From Actinomadura xylanilytica (lineage in GTDB: Bacteria; Actinomycetota; Actinomycetes; Streptosporangiales; Streptosporangiaceae): 64,000 bases of DNA. Position numbers and translations under genes: made by a program. The stretch's first letter is position 1. The number at the start of each line of letters is the position of its first letter. Location: the NCBI RefSeq assembly GCF_030283145.1, contig NZ_JASNWE010000004.1:985704-1049703 (forward strand), written 5' to 3'. Positions 42,473-50,910 of this stretch are shown here, in pieces. The notes under the pieces are model-generated. The model made no database searches and was not told the DNA's origin. It was given only the letters and a program-made list of their open reading frames with translations.

Positions 42473-43021
42473 TCAGCGCCCGTCGGAGGGGCCGTCGAGG
42501 TCGTTGAGCGGGTGCGCGGCCGGGTCGAGGACGCGCTCGCCGACCATCGTGATCCGCTCGTCGCGGGTGGTGAACTCGAACCGGCGCCGCACCGACTGGG
42601 TGACCTTGCCGGTGTCGTACCGCACCTCGGTGTGCTCGGTCGCCTCCAGCGTGATGCGGTCGCCGGTGCGGACGGCGCGCCCGCCGTCGAGACGGGTGCG
42701 GGCGCCGGTGAAGGCGGGGCCGCCCTCGACCGGCGCGCGGCCCCGGAAGCCCAGCTCGTGCACGGCCTGCTCCTGGACGCGTTCGAGCGAGGGCGAGATC
42801 AGCACGCCCATGATCTCGGACGGGGCGTCCTGCTCGCGGTGCCGCTTCTGGATCAGCGCCTCCGAGCGGTTCCGCAGCAGCGTCCCGGCGGCCACGGTGA
42901 GCTGGTGGGTGGTCTCGGCGTCCAGCGTGGGGGGCGGCTGCCCGATGGCGGACGAGGGCAGCACGGCACAGCAGGTGACGGCGATGATCGCCGTTCCGGC
43001 ACGCGTCCAGTGGCGAACCAT
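42473..43021 (-). CDS. secreted protein of unknown function
   Basis: This 182-residue protein begins MVRHWTRAGTAIIAVTCCAVLPSSAIG, a signal peptide with likely cleavage after SSAIG or nearby. The ATG at 43021 is chosen over one five codons upstream because GGGAG lies 4 nt before it. The mature part has helical repeats of basic/acidic residues and a beta-like C-terminal half (GDRITLEATEHTEVRYDTG, RRRFEFTTRDERITMVGERVL). Three tandem copies of the 10-mer GCGCCCGTCA overlap its stop codon. No family recognised. Confidence 0.7.
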   Translation of the reverse strand: MVRHWTRAGTAIIAVTCCAVLPSSAIGQPPPTLDAETTHQLTVAAGTLLRNRSEALIQKRHREQDAPSEIMGVLISPSLERVQEQAVHELGFRGRAPVEGGPAFTGARTRLDGGRAVRTGDRITLEATEHTEVRYDTGKVTQSVRRRFEFTTRDERITMVGERVLDPAAHPLNDLDGPSDGR

Positions 43022-43113
43022 CTGACTCCCGGTCATCCGCAGATCAGTGGCGAAGATACACCGGCCGTCCGCCGGGTGACAGGTCGCGGCGCGGCGGGCT
43101 CACCCGAGGGAAT

Positions 43114-43132
43114 GGAAATGGTTATCGTTGTG
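43114..43132 (+). promoter_or_regulatory. Zur box upstream of rpmE2
   Basis: The 19 bp GGAAATGGTTATCGTTGTG match the actinobacterial Zur operator pattern (GAAAATGATAATCATTTTC) at about 12-13 positions. They lie 57 nt before the start of the zinc-free L31 gene, a classic Zur target. Confidence 0.6.
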
Positions 43133-43188
43133 TTGTGCGGGGCAGCCCCCGAGGACACACCAGACCACACGATCTTCCGGGAGGAACG

Positions 43189-43440
43189 ATGAAGAACGGC
43201 ACCCACCCCGCCTACCGCCCCGTCGTCTTCCGCGACCGCGGCGCCGACACCGCCTTCCTGACGCGGTCGACGGCCGCCACCGACAGGACGATCACCTGGG
43301 AGGACGGGAACACCTACCCCGTCGTGGACGTGGACGTCTCGTCGGCGAGCCACCCGTTCTACACGGGCAAGGCCCGCACCATGGACTCCACCGGAGCCGT
43401 CGAGAAGTTCAACCGGCGCTATGCCCGTCCCCAGGACTGA
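43189..43440 (+). CDS. rpmE2: ribosomal protein L31 type B (zinc-independent)
   Basis: This 83-residue L31 begins MKNGTHPAYRPVVFRDRGAD and contains FLTRSTAA, WEDGNTYPVVDVDVSSASHPFYTG and VEKFNRRYARPQ. The four zinc-ligand Cys of type A L31 are absent, so this is the C-minus paralogue made under zinc limitation to replace the zinc-containing form and free zinc. GGGAGGA lies 4 nt before the ATG. A Zur box upstream and a strong terminator downstream make it a single-gene regulon member. Confidence 0.96.
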   Translation: MKNGTHPAYRPVVFRDRGADTAFLTRSTAATDRTITWEDGNTYPVVDVDVSSASHPFYTGKARTMDSTGAVEKFNRRYARPQD

Positions 43441-43463
43441 GACAGGCGTCACACGACGAACGA

Positions 43464-43493
43464 ACGCCCGCACCGCGCCACCGGTGCGGGCGT
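43464..43493. terminator. terminator between rpmE2 and the convergent membrane-protein gene
   Basis: A perfect 12-bp stem (ACGCCCGCACCG at 43464-43475 with CGGTGCGGGCGT at 43482-43493) and a 6-nt loop. Confidence 0.7.
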
Positions 43494-43530
43494 CCTCATG
43501 CGCGCACGCGCGGGCGCGCAGAGCGTCGGT

Positions 43531-43857
43531 TCAGTCCGATTCGACCTCTAGCGTGGCGACGCGCGTCCGCGCCTGCGCCATGGCCTCCTGATAGCGCGCC
43601 TCCCACTCCGGGTCGCCGTCCGGGATGGTCGCGACGATCTGGCGGCCGGTCTCGGCCACCTGCTCACCGGCCGCGTTCAGCGTGACGCGCCGCACCACGA
43701 CGGTGGTCACGCCGCCGTCCGACTCGGTGCGGGTCTCCCAGCGGGACGAGCCCGGCGGCGCGGACGCCGAGGCCCCCGCGCCGCCGATCGCGTACACGAT
43801 CAGGACGATGACCACGGCGGCGAGCGCGAGCGCCGCCAGGATGATCAGGAATCGCAC
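43531..43857 (-). CDS. small membrane-anchored protein
   Basis: This 108-residue protein has an N-terminal membrane segment (FLIILAALALAAVVIVLIVYAIGG), then a soluble part (RWETRTESDGGVTTVVVRRVTL, EARYQEAMAQARTRVATLE). GTG 43857 has GAGGAGG 6 nt upstream. It is 25 nt after the SPFH-domain gene on the same strand and is probably its operon partner. No recognised family. Confidence 0.75.
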   Translation of the reverse strand: MRFLIILAALALAAVVIVLIVYAIGGAGASASAPPGSSRWETRTESDGGVTTVVVRRVTLNAAGEQVAETGRQIVATIPDGDPEWEARYQEAMAQARTRVATLEVESD

Positions 43858-43882
43858 GGTCCGGCCTCCTCGGTCGCGGCGG

Positions 43883-44920
43883 TCACTTCTTCGGCAGCAG
43901 CGGCCCGTTCGGGTTGCCGGGCGCGTAGACGGTGATGCCCTGCGGCAGCGCCTTCAGCTCCTCGATCCGCGCGCAGGTCGGGCACTTGGTGTAGCCGTCC
44001 TGGCGGGCCTTGTTGGCCGCCGCCTCGGCCTTCGCCGTCGCGACCTTGGCCTGGGCCTCGCTCACCTGGGCGAACGCCGCCTGCGCGCGGTCCACGGCCT
44101 CCTGCACCCGGGCCGGCAGCGTCACCCGCACCAGGTTGAAGTGGATGTTGGTGACGAAGGTGCCGCCGAGCGTCGACTCCAGATCCGCGGCGAGGCTGGT
44201 GTTGATCGCGTTCTGGACCTTGGCGATGTTCCCGTTGTTGCTCTGCGCCGCGGCGCCGGTCGACGTCCTGGCGGGCACCGAGGCGTTCTGCACCAGCGCG
44301 CAGGACGAGACCAGTTCGGCGCAGCGGAAGCTGTTGACCTGCCCGCGCAGGTCGTTGTCGATCACCGGCCGGACCACCTGGTCGAGGAACGCCGACCAGC
44401 CGGCGTCGCCGTCCCACGGGTGGTAGGTGTCACCGCCCGCGCTGCGGAACTTGCGCGTCCCGTACTTGTCGTCGAACGACCTCAGCGCGGCATGGTCCAG
44501 GTTGAGGGTGAAGTAGAGCGTCCCCTCGATCCCCATGTTCACGCCGTCGGCGCTCGGCACGGTGACCACGTCCACGCCGGACTCCTCGCCCTTCCGCGCG
44601 TCCGAGGTGATCGTGTAGAAGCGCTGCTGGGCCGGGTACATGTGCACCTTGGAGTACAGCCCGATCCAGATGCGGCCCGATCCGGGGTCGATGACCTGGC
44701 GGATCCGGTTGTTGTCGAAGAACCCGCCGTTGCGGACGACCGCGATCTCACCGCCGCCGGTCCGCTCGAATCCGCCGAACAGCGCGCTCAGCGCGGGCCC
44801 GCCCACCACGACCAGCGCGACCGCGAGCACGATCGCGGTCCGGCGGCGCGGGACCCTGAGCATCGAGAATCGCGCTGCCCCGCCCCGTCCCGCCGCCGCG
44901 GACGACTTCTTCTCGGCCAC
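43883..44920 (-). CDS. SPFH/band-7 domain membrane protein
   Basis: This 345-residue protein has one N-terminal membrane segment (RRTAIVLAVALVVVGGPALSAL, about 26-48), an SPFH-like beta domain (GEIAVVRNGG, RQVIDPGSG, VNMGIEGTLYFTLNLD) and a coiled-coil region rich in Ala/Glu/Lys (VDRAQAAFAQVSEAQAKVAT). A CPTC motif near residue 315 follows. Related prohibitin/stomatin proteins form oligomeric membrane microdomain scaffolds. GTG 44920 has a strong AGAGGAGG. It is cotranscribed with the small membrane protein downstream. Confidence 0.82.
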   Translation of the reverse strand: MAEKKSSAAAGRGGAARFSMLRVPRRRTAIVLAVALVVVGGPALSALFGGFERTGGGEIAVVRNGGFFDNNRIRQVIDPGSGRIWIGLYSKVHMYPAQQRFYTITSDARKGEESGVDVVTVPSADGVNMGIEGTLYFTLNLDHAALRSFDDKYGTRKFRSAGGDTYHPWDGDAGWSAFLDQVVRPVIDNDLRGQVNSFRCAELVSSCALVQNASVPARTSTGAAAQSNNGNIAKVQNAINTSLAADLESTLGGTFVTNIHFNLVRVTLPARVQEAVDRAQAAFAQVSEAQAKVATAKAEAAANKARQDGYTKCPTCARIEELKALPQGITVYAPGNPNGPLLPKK

Positions 44921-45122
44921 CTGTGCCTCCTCTCACCCCCCGGCCCGGACGGCCCGCGGGGACGCCGATCTGACGCCGGAGGGCGCCGCCCGGATCCCGG
45001 GCACGGCAAGTACCCGGCATCCTGTACACCGCAGGAGGAATCGTCCATAAGGTGGGGCTTACGAAATCGACCACGGGCGATTACCTAGACTGCGCGTGCG
45101 AGGTTGAGGGAGGAGAACCCAC

Positions 45123-46889
45123 GTGCGTAAGGTCCTGATCGCCAACCGCGGAGAGATCGCGGTTCGAATTGCCCGCGCTTGTCGCGATGCCGGGTTGACC
45201 AGTGTCGCGGTGTACGCCGAGCCGGACCTGGACGCCCTGCACGTTCGGGTCGCGGACGAGGCGTACGCCTTGGGCGGCCAGACGGCCGCCGAGAGCTACC
45301 TGAGCATCGACAAGCTGTTGAAGATCGCCGCGGACGCCGGCGCGGACGCCGTGCACCCCGGTTACGGCTTTCTCGCCGAGAACGCCGACTTCGCCGCCGC
45401 GGTGCAGGCCGCGGGGCTCACCTGGATCGGTCCGCCGCCCGCCGCGATCACCGCGCTGGGCGACAAGGTGCAGGCGCGGCACATCGCCGACAAGGTCGGC
45501 GCGCCGCTGGTGGCCGGCACCAAGGACCCCGTCTCGGGCGCCGACGAGGTCGTCGCGTTCGCGCAGGAGCACGGGCTGCCGATCGCCATCAAGGCCGCCT
45601 ACGGCGGCGGCGGGCGCGGGCTGAAGGTGGCCCGCACCCTGGAGGAGGTCCCCGAGCTGTACGAGTCGGCGGTGCGCGAGGCCGTCGGCGCCTTCGGCCG
45701 CGGCGAGTGCTTCGTCGAGCGCTACCTCGACAAGCCCCGGCACGTCGAGACCCAGTGCCTGGCCGACCGGCACGGGAACGTGGTGGTGGTGTCCACCCGC
45801 GACTGCTCGCTCCAGCGCCGGCACCAGAAGCTGGTCGAGGAGGCCCCGGCCCCCTACCTGAGCGAGGAGCAGCTCGACCTGCTGTACACCTCGTCCAAGG
45901 CCATCCTGAAGGAGGCCGGGTACGTCGGCGCGGGCACCTGCGAGTTCCTCGTCGGGCAGGACGGGACGATCTCGTTCCTGGAGGTCAACACCCGGCTCCA
46001 GGTCGAGCACCCGGTGACCGAGGAGGTCGCGGGCATCGACCTGGTGCGCGAGATGTTCCGCGTCGCCGATGGCGAGGAGCTCGGCTACGGCGACCCCGAG
46101 CTGCGCGGCCACTCGATCGAGTTCCGGCTGAACGCCGAGGACGCGGGCCGCGGGTTCCTGCCCGCGGTCGGCACCCTGACCGGCTGGGAGCCCCCCTCGG
46201 GCCCCGGCGTGCGGCTCGACTCGGGCTACGTCGCCGGGCAGACCGTCCCCCAGGCGTTCGACTCGCTGATCGCCAAGCTGATCGTCACCGGCGCGACCCG
46301 GCGGCAGGCCGTCGAGCGGTCCCGCCGCGCGCTGGCCGAGTTCGTGATCGACGGCATGCCGACCGTGCTGCCCTTCCACCGCGCCGTCCTGGACGACCCG
46401 GCGTTCGTCCCCGAGGGCGACGACGAGCCGTTCACCATCCACACCCGGTGGATCGAGACCGAGTTCGACAACCGGATCGAGCCCTACGACACCGCCGCTA
46501 CGGCGGGCGAGGCCGAGGCGGGCGAGCGCGAGCGGGTCACCGTCGAGGTCGGCGGCCGGCGCATCGAGGTCGTCCTCCCGGCCGGGCTCGGCGCGGCGGC
46601 GGCGCCGGCCGGCCAGGCCGGCCCGGCCAAGCGGCGGGCCGGCAAGAAGGGCGGCGCCGCCCAGGCGTCCGGCGACTCCCTGGTCTCCCCGATGCAGGGC
46701 ACGATCGTCAAGCTGGTCGCCGAGGACGGTGCGACCGTCGCGGCCGGCGACACCATCGTGGTCCTGGAGGCCATGAAGATGGAGCAGCCGCTCACCGCGC
46801 ACAAGGCCGGGACCATCACCGGCCTCGCCGCCGAGGTCGGCCAGACCGTCTCCAGCGGCGCGGTCATCTGCGAGATCAAGGACAGCTGA
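45123..46889 (+). CDS. accA3: acyl-CoA carboxylase alpha subunit (biotin carboxylase + BCCP)
   Basis: This 588-residue fused subunit carboxylates its own biotin using ATP and bicarbonate. The biotin carboxylase domain (1-445) shows KVLIANRGEIAVRIAR, VHPGYGFLAEN, the ATP-grasp loop KAAYGGGGRGLKV, and FLEVNTRLQVEHPVTE. An Ala/Lys-rich hinge follows. The C-terminal BCCP domain carries the biotinyl Lys in EAMKMEQP. It partners the beta and epsilon subunits at 18433-20286 and is biotinylated by BirA at 13887. GTG 45123 follows GGGAGGAG. Confidence 0.97.
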   Translation: MRKVLIANRGEIAVRIARACRDAGLTSVAVYAEPDLDALHVRVADEAYALGGQTAAESYLSIDKLLKIAADAGADAVHPGYGFLAENADFAAAVQAAGLTWIGPPPAAITALGDKVQARHIADKVGAPLVAGTKDPVSGADEVVAFAQEHGLPIAIKAAYGGGGRGLKVARTLEEVPELYESAVREAVGAFGRGECFVERYLDKPRHVETQCLADRHGNVVVVSTRDCSLQRRHQKLVEEAPAPYLSEEQLDLLYTSSKAILKEAGYVGAGTCEFLVGQDGTISFLEVNTRLQVEHPVTEEVAGIDLVREMFRVADGEELGYGDPELRGHSIEFRLNAEDAGRGFLPAVGTLTGWEPPSGPGVRLDSGYVAGQTVPQAFDSLIAKLIVTGATRRQAVERSRRALAEFVIDGMPTVLPFHRAVLDDPAFVPEGDDEPFTIHTRWIETEFDNRIEPYDTAATAGEAEAGERERVTVEVGGRRIEVVLPAGLGAAAAPAGQAGPAKRRAGKKGGAAQASGDSLVSPMQGTIVKLVAEDGATVAAGDTIVVLEAMKMEQPLTAHKAGTITGLAAEVGQTVSSGAVICEIKDS

Positions 46890-46905
46890 CCTCGAACCGC
46901 AGTCC

Positions 46906-46938
46906 AGGGGCCCCGCGATCGGTCATCGTGGGGCCCCT
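46906..46938 (+). terminator. strong terminator after accA3
   Basis: A 14-bp stem with one G-T pair (AGGGGCCCC at 46906-46914 pairs with GGGGCCCCT at 46930-46938, continuing inward) and a 5-nt loop, 16 nt after the stop. Confidence 0.75.
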
Positions 46939-47229
46939 GCCGCGTTCCGGCGCCGGCCGAGGGTGCCACCCGGGATCGCCGTCCCGTGGCTGGCACCCCT
47001 GACCGGCGGGGCGCTCCAGCGCTCTGAAGCCCGCCTCCTTGGCCGCACCGCTCCTGTCGGCCGAGGTGCGAGGGGCCGTGCCCGCCCGTCGCTCCTAGAG
47101 CTTCTCAAGGCCGCGGACGGGGCCCTCCACCCGACCCGCCGCCCCGGCGGGGCCAGATTCGAGAACCACGGCAATGGGGACGGAACGGACTAGGGCGGCG
47201 GATCGTCCTACCTGGTGAGGAGGCACACC
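46939..47229. other. intergenic region with a second hairpin
   Basis: About 290 bp without a gene. GGGTGCCA (46961-46968) and TGGCACCC (46991-46998) form a stem reinforced by inner GGGA/TCCC and outer GCCGG/CCGGC arms. No clear promoter elements for the next gene. Confidence 0.4.
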
Positions 47230-48534
47230 GTGACCATGAGTTCCGTGCTTCGGTCCACCCGGACGGCACGCCGCGGCGCCCTGGCGGCGATCATCGCCCT
47301 GGCGGCCGTGCTGCTGCTCGGATTCGGCGCGCCCGCCCAGGCTGGCGACAACGTGGGCCAGATCGCCAAGGCCCTGACGAGCTCCCGCGTCTACGTCACC
47401 TCCGGGGCCGGCCCGGTGCTGTCCGCCTCGGACCAGTCCGAGATCAACGCCGCCCTGGACCGCGACAAGGACGCCGACGTCCGCGCCGTGGTGGTGTCGA
47501 ACGACGTGACGGGCCCCCAGGTCCAGCAGATGCTCGTCGCGGTGCGGGAACGGGTCGGCAAGGACGGCATCTACGCCGCGGTGACCGCCGACGGCCGGCG
47601 GATGGCGGCGACCACGGGGCAGTTCAGCCGGCCGGAGATCAACCAGCTGATCACCCAGACCAGCGGCACACCGCTGAAGGAGCGGCTGATCCGGTTCGGC
47701 GAGGTCGCCGAGAAGAAGGCCGAGGCCAAGGCGCACTCGAGCACGGTGGGCATGTTCGTGACGCTGGGCGTGGTGATCGTCCTGGTGGCGGGCGCGGCCG
47801 GGACGTTCCTGGTGGTGCGCAAGCGCACCCGGGAGCGGGAGGCCCAGCAGATGGCCCAGCTCAAGCTGGGCGTGGAGGAGGACGTGACGGCGCTGGGCGA
47901 GGACATCGCGCGGCTCGACCTGAACGTCATGGACCACGACCTCCACCCCGACACCCGCTCGGACTACGAGCACGCCATGAACTCCTACGACGCGGCGAAG
48001 CGCGCGACCGACAAGGCCGCGCGTCCCGAGGACATGCTCGCCGTGACGACGTCGCTGGAGGACGGGCGCTACTACATGACCGCGACGCGCGCCCGGCTCG
48101 CCGATGAGCCGGTGCCCGAGCGGCGTGCACCCTGCTTCTTCAACCCGCAGCACGGCCCGTCGGTGAAGGACGTCACGTGGGCGCCTCCAGGCGGCGTGGC
48201 ACGTTCGGTGCCCGCCTGTGAGGCGGACGCCGAGGCGGTGCTGCACGGGCACGCTCCGGACGTGCGGATGGTGCCATACGGCGACGGGCGCCGTCCTTAC
48301 TGGGACGCCGGACCCGCGTACGGCCCGTACGCCGGTGGCTACTACTCCTCCTACGGCGGCATGGACCTGATCAGCGGCATGATGATCGGCACCATGCTCG
48401 GCTCGATGATGAACGGCGGCTGGGGCGGCGACGGAGGCGGCATGGGCGGCTTCGGCGACGGCGGAGGCGGAGGCGACTTCGGCAGCGGCGACTTCGGCGA
48501 CTTCGGCGGCGGGGGCGACTTCGGCGGGTTCTGA
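47230..48534 (+). CDS. TPM-domain-like secreted/membrane protein with Gly-rich C-terminus
   Basis: This 434-residue protein has a signal peptide (TMSSVLRST to GAPAQAGD) and an extracytoplasmic domain of about 130 residues resembling TPM-type proteins (VYVTSGAGPVLSASDQSEIN, GIYAAVTADGRRMA). One membrane segment (TVGMFVTLGVVIVLVAGAAGTFLVV, near 172-198) and a cytosolic helical part with acidic and basic coils follow. A Tyr/Gly-rich tail ends in repeats of GGGGDFG type. GTG 47230 has GAGGAGG 6 nt upstream. The role is unknown; the Gly-rich tail suggests aggregation or protein contacts. Confidence 0.8.
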   Translation: MTMSSVLRSTRTARRGALAAIIALAAVLLLGFGAPAQAGDNVGQIAKALTSSRVYVTSGAGPVLSASDQSEINAALDRDKDADVRAVVVSNDVTGPQVQQMLVAVRERVGKDGIYAAVTADGRRMAATTGQFSRPEINQLITQTSGTPLKERLIRFGEVAEKKAEAKAHSSTVGMFVTLGVVIVLVAGAAGTFLVVRKRTREREAQQMAQLKLGVEEDVTALGEDIARLDLNVMDHDLHPDTRSDYEHAMNSYDAAKRATDKAARPEDMLAVTTSLEDGRYYMTATRARLADEPVPERRAPCFFNPQHGPSVKDVTWAPPGGVARSVPACEADAEAVLHGHAPDVRMVPYGDGRRPYWDAGPAYGPYAGGYYSSYGGMDLISGMMIGTMLGSMMNGGWGGDGGGMGGFGDGGGGGDFGSGDFGDFGGGGDFGGF

Positions 48535-48545
48535 CCCGCCGACCC

Positions 48546-48586
48546 GGCGGTGGGTGGTGGGGAAGGGTGCCCTCCCCGCCACCGCC
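48546..48586. terminator. bidirectional terminator
   Basis: GGCGGTGG (48546-48553) pairs with CCACCGCC (48579-48586), extended inward by GGGGAAGGG/CCCTCCCC with a bulge. It lies between the convergent TPM gene and the sigma-factor gene. Confidence 0.55.
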
Positions 48587-49474
48587 TCACACGAGTCCGT
48601 CCAGGCCGTCCAGGACCGCCAGGTCGAGCCGCCGCAGGCGCTCCGGGTCGGCGATCAGCTCGTACCCGGCCACCCGGTCGCCCTCCACCGTGACCGCCAG
48701 GACGAGCAGCAGCCGGCCGTGCGGCGCGACCACGACGCCGACCGCCCCGTCCACCAGCGCCGGCTCCGCGACACGCGCACGCCGTCCGAACAGCAGCATC
48801 TCCCGCGCCACGGACTCCGCGCCGCGGAGCACCGCGTCCCGGCCCGGCCCCAGCGCGGCGCGGTCGGCCCGCCGGACGACGTCGGGGGCCAGCACGGCGA
48901 GCATGGCGTCCAGGTCCCCGCTGCGCGTGGCGGCGAGGAAGGCGTCGACGACGCGCCGCTGGTGGGCGAGTTCCGCGCTGGGCACGGAGGTGGCGCCGCG
49001 CAGCCGCTGCCGCGCCCGGCTCGCGAGCTTCTTCGCGGCGACGGGCGTGCGGTCGACGATCGGCGCGATCTGATCGAACGGCACGGCGAACAGGTCGTGC
49101 AGCACGAACGCGACCCTTTCGGCGGGGGCCAGCGTGCCGAGCACCACGAGCACGGCGCGGCCGACCGCGTCGACGAGCTCCGCCTCCTGCTCGGGATCGC
49201 CCTCCCGCGCCCGCGCGGGCGCCTGCCCGTCGAGCGGCTCCTCCCGCCGCGACCTGCGCGTGCGCAGCATGTCGAGGCAGAGCCGCGACACGACCGTGCG
49301 AAGCCAGCCGCCCAGGTGGTCGATGCCGGTGAGGTCGGTGCGGCTGAGCCGGAGCCACGCCTCCTGGACGGCGTCGTCCGCCTCGCTCGGCGAGCCCAGC
49401 ATCCGGAAGGCCACCGCGCGCAACTGCCCGCGATGCTCCTCGAACCGTTCGGCCAGCGCGGCCTGCTCATCCAT
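48587..49474 (-). CDS. ECF sigma factor of the SigJ/ECF41 type
   Basis: This 295-residue sigma factor has sigma region 2 (FRMLGSPSEADDAVQEAWLRL, residues 24-45, and GWLRTVVSRLCLDMLR) and region 4 (LAPAERVAFVLHDLFAVPFDQIAPIVDRTPVAAKKLASRARQRL-type, 115-160). A C-terminal SnoaL-like domain of about 120 residues is the hallmark of ECF41 and replaces an anti-sigma factor. It is divergent from an old-yellow-enzyme gene, a likely target. GAGGAAAGG lies before the ATG. Confidence 0.92.
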   Translation of the reverse strand: MDEQAALAERFEEHRGQLRAVAFRMLGSPSEADDAVQEAWLRLSRTDLTGIDHLGGWLRTVVSRLCLDMLRTRRSRREEPLDGQAPARAREGDPEQEAELVDAVGRAVLVVLGTLAPAERVAFVLHDLFAVPFDQIAPIVDRTPVAAKKLASRARQRLRGATSVPSAELAHQRRVVDAFLAATRSGDLDAMLAVLAPDVVRRADRAALGPGRDAVLRGAESVAREMLLFGRRARVAEPALVDGAVGVVVAPHGRLLLVLAVTVEGDRVAGYELIADPERLRRLDLAVLDGLDGLV

Positions 49475-49547
49475 CGGTCACCTTTCCTCGTCGCCTTCCG
49501 TCTGGTTCGTGGGATCGATGCAGACAACGCGACAAGGGGACACTTCG

Positions 49548-50735
49548 ATGATCCGACACCGTCAGGGTAGCGACCCCGACGAGCTCCGGCCCCAGCCGCT
49601 GCTGCGGCCGGTGGACCTCGGCGGCCTCCGGCTGCCCAACCGGGTGGTGATGGCGCCGCTGACGCGGTGCCGGGCCGACAACGGCGGCATGCTGCCGACG
49701 GAGCTGCACGCCGCCTACTACGCCCAGCGGGCCGGCGCCGGGCTGATCATCGCGGAGGGCAGCTGGGTGAGCCGGCGGGCGGTCGGCGTCCCCGGCGCCC
49801 CCGGCATCTTCAGCGAGCGGCAGGTCGAGGCGTGGCGCCGGGTCACCGGCGTCGTGCACGCCCTGGGCGGACGGATCGTGCTCCAGCTCTGGCACGCCGG
49901 CGCCAACTCGCACCCCGACCATCTCGGCGGCGCGCTGCCCGCCGGGCCGTCGGCGATCAACCCGGACGAGATCTCGCCCACCCCGTCCGGGCCGAGGGGG
50001 ACCCGCACGCCCCGTGCGATGACCGTCGCGGAGATCGAGGGCACGGTCGCCGACTACGGCGCCGCGGCCGGGCGGGCGCGCCGCGCCGGGTTCGACGGGG
50101 TGGAGATCGCCGCGGGCGGCACGTACCTGATCTCGCAGTTCCTCAACCCGCGGCTCAACCGCCGCACCGACGGCTACGGGACGGACCGGGGCCGCCTGCT
50201 GATGGAGATCGTGGACGCGGTGGCCGCCGCCTGGGACCGGCGGCGGGTCGGCGTGCGGCTGGCGCCGTACTGGACCGCCGCCGACCGGTCCGGCGCGGGC
50301 CGGCCGCACGAGGGGTACCACTACACCGCCGACGCCCGTACCCTCGCCGACCACGACGGCCTGGTGGCCGAGCTCGGCGAGCGCCGGGTGGGCTACCTGC
50401 ACCTGCGCGGACGCGCCCCGGACGGCCCGGGAGCCGCCCCCCGCTTCGACGAGGTCGCCCGCTACCGCGCGCTCTTCGGCGGCCCGCTGATCGCCAACCA
50501 CGGCTTCGACCGGGACACCGGCAACGCGATCATCGAGGCGGGGCTCGCCGACGCGGTGTCCTTCGCCCGGCTCTTCATCGCCAACCCCGATCTCGTCGGC
50601 CGGTTCGCGCTGGGGCACGAGCCGGCCGCCGGCGACCGGAGCACCCACTACTCCGGCGGGGCGCGCGGCTACGTCGACTATCCGATCTGGCCGGGGCCCG
50701 GGGTGACGTCGGCAGCACCCGCGTCCCCCGGCTAG
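49548..50735 (+). CDS. old yellow enzyme-family flavin oxidoreductase lacking the His/Asn pair
   Basis: This 395-residue FMN TIM-barrel has VVMAPLTRCRAD near residue 37, AEGSWVSRRAVG, QLWHAGANSHPDH and FLNPRLNRRTDGYGTDRGR. It also has FGGPLIANHGFDRDTG and the FMN-phosphate segment FARLFIANPDLVGRF. OYE relatives reduce alpha,beta-unsaturated carbonyls with NAD(P)H. The family's substrate-binding IHGANGYL reads IAAGGTYL here, so both His and Asn are gone. ATG 49548 has AAGGGG 8 nt upstream. Divergent from the ECF41-like sigma gene, suggesting joint control. Its TAG stop is in the CTAG of a MITE-like repeat. Confidence 0.85.
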   Translation: MIRHRQGSDPDELRPQPLLRPVDLGGLRLPNRVVMAPLTRCRADNGGMLPTELHAAYYAQRAGAGLIIAEGSWVSRRAVGVPGAPGIFSERQVEAWRRVTGVVHALGGRIVLQLWHAGANSHPDHLGGALPAGPSAINPDEISPTPSGPRGTRTPRAMTVAEIEGTVADYGAAAGRARRAGFDGVEIAAGGTYLISQFLNPRLNRRTDGYGTDRGRLLMEIVDAVAAAWDRRRVGVRLAPYWTAADRSGAGRPHEGYHYTADARTLADHDGLVAELGERRVGYLHLRGRAPDGPGAAPRFDEVARYRALFGGPLIANHGFDRDTGNAIIEAGLADAVSFARLFIANPDLVGRFALGHEPAAGDRSTHYSGGARGYVDYPIWPGPGVTSAAPASPG

Positions 50736-50909
50736 GGCCTGTCTTAAAGTGCCTCGGCCGTCGCGCGAGCGCGTTACCCGCACGGTGGGGCGAAGCCGGA
50801 GGCGAGCCCCACCGGCCAGATCGCGAAGCGATGTCGCGCTCGCCCAAGCCAGGTCGGTGTCCGAGCCGCCAGGCGAGGACGCCGGGCCGGGCTTTGAAAC
50901 ACGCCCTAG
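50732..50909. repeat. CTAG-bounded dispersed repeat, copy B (MITE-like)
   Basis: This 178-bp element is homologous to 4051-4224 in inverted orientation. Its ends form imperfect inverted repeats (CTAGGGCCTGTCTTAAAG on the left; the right end reversed reads CTAGGGCGTGTTTCAAAG). The left CTAG holds the stop of the oxidoreductase gene. The right CTAG was the site of IS481 insertion and, before that, also held the marR stop. Confidence 0.75.
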
Positions 50910-50910
50910 T

